A DNA stretch of 64,000 bases, taken from contig NZ_CP074570.1 in assembly GCF_019900845.1 (NCBI RefSeq), forward strand, positions 4,836,001 to 4,900,000. Reading direction: 5' to 3'. Below the pieces are notes generated by a model. It saw only the letters and a program-made list of their open reading frames with translations. It was not told where the DNA came from and ran no database searches. A program made the translations under genes and the position numbers. This document shows positions 9,959 through 19,438 of this stretch, in pieces; within the stretch, counting starts at the first letter, position 1; each line of letters opens with the position of its first letter. This DNA is from Paraneptunicella aestuarii (GTDB taxonomy: Bacteria > Pseudomonadota > Gammaproteobacteria > Enterobacterales > Alteromonadaceae).

Positions 9959-10669
9959 ATGCTCGTATTTGCTCACCGAGGCGCTAGCGGCGACTACCCT
10001 GAAAACACCCTGTTAGCAATGGAAAAGGCCATCGAACAGCAGTCTCACGGTATAGAGTTCGATGTGCAACAAGCAAAAGACGGTCTGGTTGTGACTCATG
10101 ATCGCTTGATCAAAAACGAATTAAATGAAAAAGTTTGGGTCGCACAACATACCGTAGCTGAGCTGAAACAGATTGTATTACCTTACAATCAACAAGTACC
10201 GACCTTAGACGAAGTCATGGAATGTATCGGTGGACGTTGTCAGGCCAATATCGAACTTAAAACGCTGGAGCATCTGCACGAGTTGAAAGAAGTTTTACAT
10301 CGGTCAACCTCCGAATATGGTTTCTTCCCTGAGCAACTCCTTATTTCCTCATTCAATCACCATATACTACAAACCGTATCTACCTGGGGCATGAATATCA
10401 GAATTGGCGCACTCACTGCATCTTTGCCAGCAGATTACGCCAGCTTCGCAACACAACTCAGAGTAAATTCTGTTCACGCAGACGTTAATGCTTTAAGCAA
10501 GGAATTCGTTAAAGACACTCAAGCCAGAGGCATGCACATGCTGGTTTATACTGTTGATCAGGAACAAGACATTGTGCGCATGATGGAGTGGGGAGTCGAT
10601 GGAATTTTCAGTAACTACCCGCAACAAGCCAGAGACATCATCGCGGCTTATTCCGGGCAATTGAGATAG
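9959..10669 (+). CDS. glycerophosphodiester phosphodiesterase
   Basis: The protein has 236 residues, of the cytoplasmic UgpQ type because there is no signal peptide. It hydrolyses glycerophosphodiesters to glycerol-3-phosphate and an alcohol. The GDPD motifs are present: AHRGASGDYPENT with the catalytic His, GIEFDVQ with metal-binding Glu and Asp, VVTHD with the second His, and NIELK. It starts 10 bp after the transporter gene and is the last gene of the psd-side run. With psd nearby, a part in phospholipid turnover is plausible. Confidence 0.93.
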   Translation: MLVFAHRGASGDYPENTLLAMEKAIEQQSHGIEFDVQQAKDGLVVTHDRLIKNELNEKVWVAQHTVAELKQIVLPYNQQVPTLDEVMECIGGRCQANIELKTLEHLHELKEVLHRSTSEYGFFPEQLLISSFNHHILQTVSTWGMNIRIGALTASLPADYASFATQLRVNSVHADVNALSKEFVKDTQARGMHMLVYTVDQEQDIVRMMEWGVDGIFSNYPQQARDIIAAYSGQLR

Positions 10670-10691
10670 TACAAGGAAGTAAGGACAGCCC

Positions 10692-10974
10692 TAGGGTCTG
10701 TTGACCTTTGTTGATTTTTTATGTTGAACGATAAAATTGTTTGAACCAAGGCGTTAATGACGCTGTTTGGCAATCCAAATAAGTCATTAACAACGCCGGG
10801 GCAGGCAATTTTAGCTTCAAACCGTTCTTTGAGTAGATAGGGGACAGCGCCCCTTTTTGAGCCATACTGCTCACAAATTTCACTCATTTAGGCCCACTAG
10901 ACTCGTTCATTTGCGATTGTCTGACTCAAAAATTGTCAGCTGCATAAATTATGAACAAAGGTCAACAGACCCTA
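10692..10974. mobile_element. 283-bp MITE-like element with perfect 21-bp inverted ends
   Basis: The left end (10692-10712) reads TAGGGTCTGTTGACCTTTG then TT. The right end (10954-10974) is its exact reverse complement over 21 bp. The outermost TA at both ends fits a target duplication. The inside holds no full gene; a minus-strand frame of 79 codons runs out through the left end and is not a real gene. The size, terminal repeats and lack of a transposase fit a miniature element moved in trans. Confidence 0.75.
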
Positions 10975-11018
10975 AGAGATTGATTCACGTCAAGGCATCA
11001 ATTAGATTGCTATAGAGA

Positions 11019-12176
11019 CTAAAACAATTCTATATCATGATTAATATCGGGGTCGTCGTCTTTGTCATGGTGATCGCTTTCATCCACATCTTCAAGAAAC
11101 TTCATACATTCGGCAATACTGGACTGAATATCATCCAGATACTCAGTTGTCTCACAACGCCGAATTTCATTCTCTATTAACTCAACAAAATACTGCTCTT
11201 GCTCTTCGTCCATATGAAGTTGGTGAAAACTCATGGCCACCTTACTTTCAATGGCCTGCATCATTTCACGCTTTTCTTTTTCCATCTTTGCCACGTTTTC
11301 AGCAACAAGTGCGATCGCTTTACCCAATGCCGCTTTGGTTTCAAGCAATGCATGATGCTCACATAACGAAATAAACCTGGCATTAACCGCAGGCACTAAT
11401 TTGGCAGCCAAATCCAGTAAGGCGTCATAGGAGCGAGTTCCTGCTAAAGGCATATTTTTTACCAAAATAGAAACATGCTCGTCATTGAAAATTGAACGTT
11501 TCCCAAAATGGTAGATTCGTCCGTGTGTTTTAAGTAAATCAAAAATTTGAAGCTCAATATCACTGCAATCACTCACATCCACATCAAAGCTATATACCTT
11601 TGAATGGGAGCGTAATTGAACAGCCGTATGAAACCCCTTGTGATAGAGATGGGACATTATTTCTTTGGCCAGAGATTTCGGTGTACGACAATTGTTTAAT
11701 CGAGAAATGAGTTCTAAACCACTACCATAGGAAGCGGCCTGTAACATGGCAGTTTCAGCCATACCTTTAATGTCTCCATCCTTGTTTTCCAGCTCCTTAA
11801 TTTTGTCGATATCTCTGGAAAAACGCAGCATCCGTTCTTTAAAAGCGGTGACATTGAAGGGCTTGCAAATATAATCACCAACCCCTAATTCGTAGGCTTC
11901 CCGTACTAATTTCTCATTACTATCAGCACTTAAAATAACGATTTGAGGTTGGCAAGCGATCTCAAGCTTGGAAATTTCGCGGCAAATCTGTATACCTGAT
12001 TTACCAGGCAGGTGAATATCTAGAATAACAAAATGGAAATGATGTTTTTGAATAGCATCAATGGTTTCTTGACCCGTTTCAGCAAAGTGGATATTGAAAC
12101 TATCCTGAAACATCAAATCAAGAACTTCTCGCAAATGCTCGTCATCATCAGCGATTAAAATGTCATGCTTCACCAA
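11019..12176 (-). CDS. response regulator with uncharacterised output region
   Basis: The protein has 385 residues. A CheY-like receiver covers 1-120, with acidic D10-D12, phospho-acceptor D53 in FVILDIHLPG and K105 in ICKPF. Residues 150-290 look like a divergent GAF-type sensing or output fold. A helical, probably coiled-coil stretch follows at 275-365, and the C-terminus is an acidic His/Asp tail. No DNA-binding, GGDEF, EAL or phosphatase motif is visible. The gene diverges from the chemosensory operon with a shared upstream region, so it is probably part of that pathway as a second phosphate target of CheA. Confidence 0.85.
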   Translation of the reverse strand: MVKHDILIADDDEHLREVLDLMFQDSFNIHFAETGQETIDAIQKHHFHFVILDIHLPGKSGIQICREISKLEIACQPQIVILSADSNEKLVREAYELGVGDYICKPFNVTAFKERMLRFSRDIDKIKELENKDGDIKGMAETAMLQAASYGSGLELISRLNNCRTPKSLAKEIMSHLYHKGFHTAVQLRSHSKVYSFDVDVSDCSDIELQIFDLLKTHGRIYHFGKRSIFNDEHVSILVKNMPLAGTRSYDALLDLAAKLVPAVNARFISLCEHHALLETKAALGKAIALVAENVAKMEKEKREMMQAIESKVAMSFHQLHMDEEQEQYFVELIENEIRRCETTEYLDDIQSSIAECMKFLEDVDESDHHDKDDDPDINHDIELF

Positions 12177-12398
12177 GCTCTCCTATCCTTAAAAATCAAC
12201 CATGGAAATATTCATCGTAAATAAAGGTTAGCTTAATTCCATCTTTAACCCTTTCAATATCCTGTATTTAACATAGCCTATTGAGTCCAATAGGCGCAAA
12301 AAAATAATAGAATTCATAAAAAAAAAATCTTTGTGCTACAGTATTTAGTGTGTGAAATTATCAGTTTATAGCGAATATATTTTACCGAGGGATAATAA

Positions 12399-12761
12399 AT
12401 GAAGAAAATTCTCACAGTTGACGACTCTGCATCGATGCGTGCCATGGTAGTTTTCACGCTTCGAGGTGAAGGGTTTGATGTGACGGAAGCGGTCAACGGT
12501 AAAGAAGGACTGGACAAGGCTAAGACTGGTGAGTTTGATCTCATAATCTCCGACGTCAATATGCCTATCATGGATGGAATAGAATTTGTTTCCAATGTAA
12601 GAAAAGAAGAAAAGTACAGATTTACTCCTATACTGATGTTAACGACTGAATCAGGTACAGATAAAAAACAAGAAGGTAAAGCAGCAGGTGCCACTGGTTG
12701 GATTGTTAAACCCTTTGATCCACAAAAACTTATCGCTGTTGTAAGAAAGGTTTTACGCTAG
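12399..12761 (+). CDS. cheY: CheY-like single-domain response regulator
   Basis: The protein has 120 residues, one receiver domain only. D8, D9, phospho-acceptor D52 (LIISDVNMP), T82/T83 and K104 (WIVKPF) are all present. GAGG lies 5-8 nt before the ATG. It is the first gene of the chemosensory operon, directly before cheA. In this class (P. aeruginosa CheY2, V. cholerae CheY4) the first-gene CheY is phosphorylated by the adjacent CheA and does not necessarily bind the flagellar motor. The output here is unknown. Confidence 0.93.
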   Translation: MKKILTVDDSASMRAMVVFTLRGEGFDVTEAVNGKEGLDKAKTGEFDLIISDVNMPIMDGIEFVSNVRKEEKYRFTPILMLTTESGTDKKQEGKAAGATGWIVKPFDPQKLIAVVRKVLR

Positions 12762-12796
12762 TTTCATCCGCTATGCCATAGGAGATGAGTGGCCGT

Positions 12797-14875
12797 ATGA
12801 CAGACCCCTTAGAGCGTTTCCGAGCGGTTTTCTTTGAAGAAAGTGCAGAAGCAATTGACGCCATTGAGCGCAACTTGCTCAGCATGAATGAGTCAAATAC
12901 AGCCATAGATCCGGAAATGATTAACGACATATTTCGTTCCGCCCACTCGCTGAAAGGGGGGAGCGCTACATTTGGCATGGGCTCGCTGACCGAGTTTACC
13001 CATGTCATGGAAACACTTCTTGATAAAGTGAGATCATCCGAAATCCATATGACTCAGGAGCTCATTGACTGCCTGTTTTCATCTCTGGATATTTTGCGCA
13101 ATCTGGTTGCACATTACCAATATCAAGACCCGATTAACGAGCAGGGCATGCTCCAGATCCGCAATGAACTAGAACGCCTTTTAGGCATGCCCAAAGCAAC
13201 ACCTCAATCAGCAGCAGCTCACAAGACTCAAGATGAGCATGAATCCGCAGATGATGAACCTCATACTGATTGGCAGATCAACTTCATACCTCATCCAGAA
13301 ATCTTATCTACGGGAAACGATCCCCTTCGGTATCTGGAAGAACTGGCTGAACTTGGTAAATTAAAAACCAAATGCGACGTCAGTAAAGTGCCTAATTTAC
13401 GGGAGCTGGATCCCACCCAAACTTATATTCAATGGCAAATCTTGCTGTCTCCCACCGAGCATGTTGATAGAGATGTGTTAGATGATGTCTTCCTTTGGAT
13501 AGAAGACGAAGCAGATCTGACTTTCAAGCCAATTGGGGCAACTCTGGAGCAAAGTACAGCGAACTCGAATCAACAAAACGAGGTTAGAGAAGAGCCTGAA
13601 ACTCCACCAATAAAAACGGTAACTACCGCTCCCATTAAGGCCGCGCCTTCTGAGGCAGCAGTACCTCAACCAGCTAACGACCCAGCCACAAGTTCAGACA
13701 AAAAACGAACGTCGCAATCGATTCGCGTTGATTTGGAAAAAATTGACAGCTTAATCAATTTGTTAGGTGAATTGGTTATCACTCAATCCATGTTGAGCAT
13801 TTATGGCGACTCCGAGAAATACCCTCAATTTGAAAGACTGACCGAAGGTTTGACTCAGTTAGAGCGGCACACTCGAGACCTGCAAGAAGGTGTGATGCGG
13901 ATCCGAATGCTGCCCATTGATTTCTGTTTCAGCCGCTTCCCGCGCATGGTGCGAGACATAGCGAAAAAGCTAAATAAATCCATCGCGGTTGAGATTATTG
14001 GTGAAACGACAGAAGTCGACAAAACCGTTATTGAAGAACTCACTGACCCTCTGGTGCATTTGGTGCGCAACAGCGTCGATCACGGCATTGAAATGCCAGA
14101 AGTAAGAAAAGCCAAAGGCAAACCAGAAACAGGAACGGTAACACTGAAAGCGTTCCATCAGGTTGGCAATATCATTATCGAAATATCTGATGATGGAGCA
14201 GGACTGAACACCAATCGCATACGAGAGAAAGCCATAGAAAAAGGTGTTATCGCCCCTGATAATCAATTGAACGAACAAGCAATTAATGAACTAATCTTTG
14301 CTCCCGGCTTTTCCACCGCTCAGGAAGTCACTGATTTATCAGGTCGCGGCGTGGGCATGGACGTTGTAAAACGTAATATCAAAGCCTTGGGCGGTACTAT
14401 CGACGTAAGATCGGTTCCCGAAGAAGGTACTACCTTCATCATACGCTTACCTCTCACTTTGGCTATCCTGGATGGACAACTGGTTAAAGTCAGCGGAGAG
14501 ACCTACATTATTCCAATGTTGTCTATCATTGAATCCATTCAGATGAAGCCCAAAGACATTAACCGGGTCGGAAATAAAAGTGTGTCGTTCAAATGGCGAG
14601 GCAACTTTATTCCGATTATTAATCTGGTAGATACCTTTGGTTGTCCACGAAGAGAAAGTGACAAGCAAGATCTGGTGGTGGTGGTTGAAAGTGATGGTAA
14701 ACAAGCCGGCATTTTAGTGGATGAGCTCACTAACCACCAGCAAGTGGTTGTGAAGTCGCTGGAAGCCAACTACGCCAAAGTCAGCGAGCTGTCAGGAGCT
14801 ACGATATTAGGCGATGGTTCTGTTGCTCTTATCATTGATGTAGGTGCACTAATTTCCAGGGTGAGGATGCATTGA
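12797..14875 (+). CDS. cheA: chemotaxis histidine kinase CheA
   Basis: The protein has 692 residues from the ATG at 12797. The ATG at 12785 touches AGGAG directly and so is a poor start. P1 (Hpt) carries phospho-His H50 in SAHSLKGGSATFG. Residues 165-260 form a linker/P2-like segment, followed by a Pro/Ala-rich linker. P3 dimerisation comes next. The P4 ATPase has N-box LVRNSVDHGIE, G1 DDGAGL and G2 GRGVGMDVV. P5 (CheW-like) is C-terminal. The product phosphorylates CheY and CheB in response to receptors. Confidence 0.96.
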   Translation: MTDPLERFRAVFFEESAEAIDAIERNLLSMNESNTAIDPEMINDIFRSAHSLKGGSATFGMGSLTEFTHVMETLLDKVRSSEIHMTQELIDCLFSSLDILRNLVAHYQYQDPINEQGMLQIRNELERLLGMPKATPQSAAAHKTQDEHESADDEPHTDWQINFIPHPEILSTGNDPLRYLEELAELGKLKTKCDVSKVPNLRELDPTQTYIQWQILLSPTEHVDRDVLDDVFLWIEDEADLTFKPIGATLEQSTANSNQQNEVREEPETPPIKTVTTAPIKAAPSEAAVPQPANDPATSSDKKRTSQSIRVDLEKIDSLINLLGELVITQSMLSIYGDSEKYPQFERLTEGLTQLERHTRDLQEGVMRIRMLPIDFCFSRFPRMVRDIAKKLNKSIAVEIIGETTEVDKTVIEELTDPLVHLVRNSVDHGIEMPEVRKAKGKPETGTVTLKAFHQVGNIIIEISDDGAGLNTNRIREKAIEKGVIAPDNQLNEQAINELIFAPGFSTAQEVTDLSGRGVGMDVVKRNIKALGGTIDVRSVPEEGTTFIIRLPLTLAILDGQLVKVSGETYIIPMLSIIESIQMKPKDINRVGNKSVSFKWRGNFIPIINLVDTFGCPRRESDKQDLVVVVESDGKQAGILVDELTNHQQVVVKSLEANYAKVSELSGATILGDGSVALIIDVGALISRVRMH

Positions 14876-14876
14876 G

Positions 14877-15392
14877 ATGAATACCGAAGCTTCACTCCAT
14901 AGCAAACAAAATGATGATGATATTCAGGAAAGAATATTCGGCTCCCATTTAGAGACCAAGTCCGAATGGCTGAGCTTTCAATTATCGGATTTGGAATACG
15001 CCGTCGATATCCTGAAGGTACGTGAAATCAGAATTTGGGAACCCTGCACACGGGTTCCTTATGCGCCGCACTATGTCACAGGATTAATTAACCTGCGCGG
15101 CGCTATTGTCCCTATCGTCGATCTTCGTAAACGACTTGGGCTTGAAGTAAAAGAATATGACGCCGAGACCGTTATCCTCATCATGGATGTGGAACTGGCA
15201 GAAGGGCATAAAACCATTGGAATTGTGGTAGATGCAATTTCAGAAGTCATAGAAACAGACAGTACAAATTGCCAACTATCACCAGAATTTGATCTGGCAA
15301 TAGAAAAGCGCTTTGTGGCGGGTATTGCAGATGAAGACAACAGCATGATCATCTTGCTGAACACCGATACTTTACTGGAATTAGAGTTTTAA
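14877..15392 (+). CDS. cheW: chemotaxis coupling protein CheW (first copy)
   Basis: The protein has 171 residues and starts one base after the cheA stop. After a 30-residue charged leader it is a single CheW domain: LEYAVDILKVREIR, VTGLINLRGAIVPIVDLRKRLG and GIVVDAISEV are the standard SH3-like signatures. It couples CheA to receptors in the array. The operon encodes a second CheW after the receptor, as V. cholerae cluster III also does. Confidence 0.95.
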   Translation: MNTEASLHSKQNDDDIQERIFGSHLETKSEWLSFQLSDLEYAVDILKVREIRIWEPCTRVPYAPHYVTGLINLRGAIVPIVDLRKRLGLEVKEYDAETVILIMDVELAEGHKTIGIVVDAISEVIETDSTNCQLSPEFDLAIEKRFVAGIADEDNSMIILLNTDTLLELEF

Positions 15393-15431
15393 CAATAACG
15401 ATAACGTTTTGTGGGAAACGTAAGGGCATAA

Positions 15432-18131
15432 ATGATGGGTAACAAAACAATGACGGCTACAGCTTTAATCGCCTTAGCCTTTTTAATCAATATCGCATTT
15501 GCTTGGCAAAACGCTCCCGACAGCCAATTTACCGTAATGATTTTAGCGGTTTCCATTGTCGGTATTATCATCGCTGTATGGAGTGGGCAAAATGCAGGAA
15601 AGGGAAATGCCGACGAGGTTCAAAACCTCGCCAACAAACTTCGTCACACCACAGCTAAACTTGAGAAAGGAGATGTTGATAATCTCCCGGAAGATACTAT
15701 TGGTGGTAGCCCTGAGTTTGCTCCTGCAAATCAATCCCTGACGGAATTACTGGGTGCGATTAGAGAAACCCACACCCACCAGACGAGGGAATATGCGTCT
15801 CTGAAGAAAAAACATCTAACATCAGAGAAAGCGGTTCAAACAGCAACTACCCATCTAATGTTTGCCGATGAAAACTACAATATTGTTTATCTGAATGACA
15901 GTTTGAAAAGCATGTTAGCTACCCACGAAGCAAAATTGGCAGCTCATTTTTCAGGGTTTAAATTGTCAACATTGATCGGTTCCAATATTGATATTTTCCA
16001 CAAAGCCCCATCACATCAACGTAACATTCTTGATAACTTGAAAGGCAAGTTCAGTTCAGAAATCTCGGTTGGCGACCTTCTTTTCGGTTTAACCATTAAC
16101 CCAGTGGTTTCAGAAGAAGGAGTGCGTACAGGTACTGTTGTTGAATGGCAAGATTTGTCGGACAGAGCTGCGGCTGAGGAATTACGTAAAGAAAACCAAC
16201 GCATCAGCACAGCATTGGGTTCCGTTAGTACCAACGTAATGTTGGCTGATCCAGACTACAACATCATTTACCTCAACGACAGCTTGCGCACTATGATGAA
16301 CAAGTATGTTGAGAAGTTCCGTACTATCCGTAGCGATTTTGACCCCGACCATTTGTTAGGTAAATGCATTGATATCTTTCATAAGAACCCGGCTCATCAA
16401 AGAAAAGTGCTAGATTCATTAACCAGCACCTATGAAGCCGAAATCACTCTCGTTGATATACACCTAAAACTAACCGCAAACCCGGTTATTGACGAACAAG
16501 GCAACCGACTAGGCACGACTCTGGAGTGGGCAGATATCACCTTCCTGAAACAACAGGAAGTCGTTGCCAAAGAGAACGCCAGGATCAAGGTAGCTTTGGA
16601 CAACGTAACCAATAACATCATGGTTGCCGACGACAATCTGGTCATTGTTTATTTGAACCAGGCCGTGGTTAGAATGCTGCGTAACGCTGCCAGTGATATT
16701 CGTAAGGATTTACCACATTTTGACCCAGACAACCTGCTTGGCAAAAACATCGATGTGTTCCACAAAAACCCTGAACATCAACGTATGATGCTGGCCAAAC
16801 TGGAAAGTCCATATAAAACCAAGATCATTGTCGGAGGCAGACACTTCAACCTGATTGCAACACCGGTTAAATCTGAAGCGGGTGTGAGAATCGGTACAGT
16901 GGTTGAGTGGAACGACATTACGGCGCAAGTCATCGTAGAGCAAGAAGTTGAAAAACTGGTTTCGGATGTTAGCGAAGGCAGACTCGGCGCACTGATTAGC
17001 ACAGAAGGTAAGGATGGCTTCTTCCTGAACGTGTCTAATGGCTTGAATGACCTGTCGCAAACCATCAATGCTTTCGTCAAAGATGTCAGCGCAGCCATGC
17101 TGAAACTGTCTACTGGTGACTTGAATATCAGCATTGATAACCAGTACCAAGGTAATTTCGGCGAAGTGGCAACAGCTCTTAATGACACCGTAGCCAAACT
17201 TAATGAGGTTCTTGGCAACATTAAACTAGCAACAGATTCTATTCGCTCTTCAAACCATGAGATCTCTATTGGTAATGATCAACTTTCAGATCGCACAGAG
17301 AAGCAGGCTTCTAATCTGGAAGAAACCGCAGCCAGCCTGGAGCAGCTAACCAGTAATGTGCGCAACACTGCCGATAATGCGACAACAGCAAATCAGGCGG
17401 CTAATAGTGCTAGAGAGCAAGCGCGTAACGGTGAATCCATTGTTACCGAAGCTGTACAATCAATGTCAGCGATTAAAGAAAGCTCTAACAAGATTGTAGA
17501 AATCATTAGTGTGATTGATGACATTGCTTTCCAAACTAACCTGTTAGCATTAAACGCATCGGTTGAGGCCGCCAGAGCGGGTGAACAAGGCCGAGGCTTC
17601 GCAGTAGTAGCAAACGAAGTACGGAATTTGGCGCAACGTTCAGCGGTATCAGCAAAAGAGATCAAGGAACTGATAGACGTTAGCTCTGCTCGCGTTAACA
17701 CTGGTAGCGATCAGGTTAATAAATGCGGTGAGGCTCTGAAAGATATTCTGACTCATGTAGACGAGCTTTCAACACTCATTGCTGATATTGCTAATTCAAC
17801 CAATGAGCAAGCCGCGGGTATTGGTCAGGTGAATCAGGCGGTTGCCGAGTTGGATGATATAACGCAACAAAACGCAGCATTAGCAGAAGAAGCTTCTTCT
17901 GCCAGCCAATCATCGGTACAACAAGTCGACGACATGGTGGAAATTGTCAGCTTCTTCCAACTTGATGGTGAAGCAAGTGCTGCGCCTCGGGTTCCAAGAG
18001 CGGCACCACCGGTAGCGAGATCAAAGCCAATCTCAAAACCAAAACCGAAAGTAAGCAAACCAAGCACATCGGCCAGCGCTCCAATATCTTCGTCTTATGA
18101 CGATTCTGACGATGACTGGCAGGAATTCTAA
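15432..18131 (+). CDS. methyl-accepting chemotaxis protein with three PAS domains
   Basis: The protein has 899 residues. Two closely spaced membrane segments at about 5-50 form a hairpin with only a short outside loop, so sensing is cytoplasmic. Three homologous PAS units (about 130-250, 255-380, 380-500) each carry N-I-x-Y-L-N and D-I/V-F-H-K-x-P-x-HQR. HAMP-like segments follow at about 500-590. The signalling domain has the conserved tip IAFQTNLLALNASVEAARAGE. The C-terminus after a Pro/Lys/Ser linker ends in WQEF, matching the xWxxF tether that binds CheR. Redox or ligand sensing by the PAS domains is inference. Confidence 0.94.
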   Translation: MMGNKTMTATALIALAFLINIAFAWQNAPDSQFTVMILAVSIVGIIIAVWSGQNAGKGNADEVQNLANKLRHTTAKLEKGDVDNLPEDTIGGSPEFAPANQSLTELLGAIRETHTHQTREYASLKKKHLTSEKAVQTATTHLMFADENYNIVYLNDSLKSMLATHEAKLAAHFSGFKLSTLIGSNIDIFHKAPSHQRNILDNLKGKFSSEISVGDLLFGLTINPVVSEEGVRTGTVVEWQDLSDRAAAEELRKENQRISTALGSVSTNVMLADPDYNIIYLNDSLRTMMNKYVEKFRTIRSDFDPDHLLGKCIDIFHKNPAHQRKVLDSLTSTYEAEITLVDIHLKLTANPVIDEQGNRLGTTLEWADITFLKQQEVVAKENARIKVALDNVTNNIMVADDNLVIVYLNQAVVRMLRNAASDIRKDLPHFDPDNLLGKNIDVFHKNPEHQRMMLAKLESPYKTKIIVGGRHFNLIATPVKSEAGVRIGTVVEWNDITAQVIVEQEVEKLVSDVSEGRLGALISTEGKDGFFLNVSNGLNDLSQTINAFVKDVSAAMLKLSTGDLNISIDNQYQGNFGEVATALNDTVAKLNEVLGNIKLATDSIRSSNHEISIGNDQLSDRTEKQASNLEETAASLEQLTSNVRNTADNATTANQAANSAREQARNGESIVTEAVQSMSAIKESSNKIVEIISVIDDIAFQTNLLALNASVEAARAGEQGRGFAVVANEVRNLAQRSAVSAKEIKELIDVSSARVNTGSDQVNKCGEALKDILTHVDELSTLIADIANSTNEQAAGIGQVNQAVAELDDITQQNAALAEEASSASQSSVQQVDDMVEIVSFFQLDGEASAAPRVPRAAPPVARSKPISKPKPKVSKPSTSASAPISSSYDDSDDDWQEF

Positions 18132-18148
18132 GGACGTAGCATCAGAAT

Positions 18149-18640
18149 ATGAACAGCAATGAATTACAGCTCTTAAGTGTCACTCTCACAGAAGACATTT
18201 ACGGCATTGATATCACCAAGGTTCAAGAAATAAGAGCCTTGGGCAAGTATCGCAAATTGCCGAACATGCCCAAATATTGTGTTGGTGTCATTGATTTTCG
18301 TAATTCCATGGTGCCAGTCATGGATTTGCGAGAAATGTTCGGATATCAACATGACAAGGTGTCTGCGCAAACCGTCATTGTTGTCATGTTGGTCGAGCAC
18401 CATACCGAGCAGATGCTGTTAGGCATTGTGGTTGATTCAGTCTCTGATGTTATTGCGGTTCAACAAAAGGATTTAAGGAAATCACCTAACATCGGAGCCA
18501 AAGTAAATACCAGTTTTATTCGAGGTATGTTTAAACACGATGACAATATTGTCGTCGTATTAGCCCTCGACGCGATACTGGAAGCAGATGCCCTGACGGA
18601 TATTCGGGCATTGGTAAAAAACGAACAAATTTCAGTGTAA
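18149..18640 (+). CDS. cheW: chemotaxis coupling protein CheW (second copy)
   Basis: The protein has 163 residues, a CheW domain with GIDITKVQEIRAL, CVGVIDFRNSMVPVMDLREMFG and GIVVDSVSDV. It diverges well from the first CheW of the operon, so this is not a recent duplication. It ends 3 bp before the ParA-like gene. Because CheW-like proteins such as ParP work with ParA-like ParC in Vibrio, this copy is a natural candidate partner of the next gene; that is inference. Confidence 0.92.
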   Translation: MNSNELQLLSVTLTEDIYGIDITKVQEIRALGKYRKLPNMPKYCVGVIDFRNSMVPVMDLREMFGYQHDKVSAQTVIVVMLVEHHTEQMLLGIVVDSVSDVIAVQQKDLRKSPNIGAKVNTSFIRGMFKHDDNIVVVLALDAILEADALTDIRALVKNEQISV

Positions 18641-18643
18641 CCC

Positions 18644-19438
18644 ATGCGCATTATCGCATGTGTTAACCAAAAAGGTGGGGTGGGGAAAACCACCGTATGT
18701 GCAAACCTTGCTTACGCACTTTCCGAACAAGGTAGTCGTGTATTGGTTTTGGATATGGATCCGCAAGGACATCTGGGTCAAAGCTATGGTTTTTTTCAGA
18801 ATAAAAGACCCGGCATCGACTCATTGCTTAGCGGCAGCCATAACTTCAACGAGATTATTGTCGATCTTTCAGACACCTTAAGTTTCGTTCCATCAGGGCC
18901 AGGATTGCAAAGGATGGAATCTATTCCGATGGGGAAAGGGAAAGGGCTACTGCTAAAAAAAGCGGTGCAAAAACAAATTCGAGACTATGATTTTATACTA
19001 CTGGATTGCCCTCCATCATCGGGCTTTTTGGTAGTTAATGCTCTCGCCGTAGCGAATGAATTATTAATTCCGGTTACGCCAGATTACTTCGGCATGTCGG
19101 GGTTATCCATGCTACTGACGACAGTAAAGAATTTTGAAAAGGTATTGGGTAAATATCAACATCGCTGGATAGTGGTAAGCAGGATGCAGACTCGTCGTTT
19201 GACGAAGGATGTGATGAAAAAATTGGAGCATTATTTTAAGCAATCTCTCGTACCTGTGCAGATTACGGAACGAGCCGCTTTAGCCGAATGCCCCAGTTAT
19301 GGAAAACCCATTATGGCGTATGCGCCAAACAGTAGTTCCAGCAAAGAGTTTGAACAACTGGCAAGGCATATATCTCAATATGAGGAATCGCTAGATGAGT
19401 CAGAAGAATCACGACGAAGAGAGCCGCTTGGGGCATGA
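18644..19438 (+). CDS. ParA-family ATPase in a chemosensory operon
   Basis: The protein has 264 residues. It is a deviant Walker ATPase: KGGVGKTT (P-loop with signature Lys) near residue 10, DMDPQGHLG, then the Walker B-like LLDCPP. The nearest functional analogues are Vibrio ParC and Rhodobacter PpfA, which place chemosensory arrays so that both daughter cells inherit one. It is different from the true chromosomal ParA encoded at 61.1-61.9 kb. Its 3' end overlaps the STAS gene by 44 bp, which suggests translational coupling. No ParB lies beside it, as expected for array-positioning ATPases. Confidence 0.92.
   Translation: MRIIACVNQKGGVGKTTVCANLAYALSEQGSRVLVLDMDPQGHLGQSYGFFQNKRPGIDSLLSGSHNFNEIIVDLSDTLSFVPSGPGLQRMESIPMGKGKGLLLKKAVQKQIRDYDFILLDCPPSSGFLVVNALAVANELLIPVTPDYFGMSGLSMLLTTVKNFEKVLGKYQHRWIVVSRMQTRRLTKDVMKKLEHYFKQSLVPVQITERAALAECPSYGKPIMAYAPNSSSSKEFEQLARHISQYEESLDESEESRRREPLGA

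Noticed and set aside
10648..10887. 79-codon minus-strand frame
   Set aside because: It runs through the left terminal repeat of the MITE-like element and out into the phosphodiesterase stop region; no family resemblance and no ribosome site.
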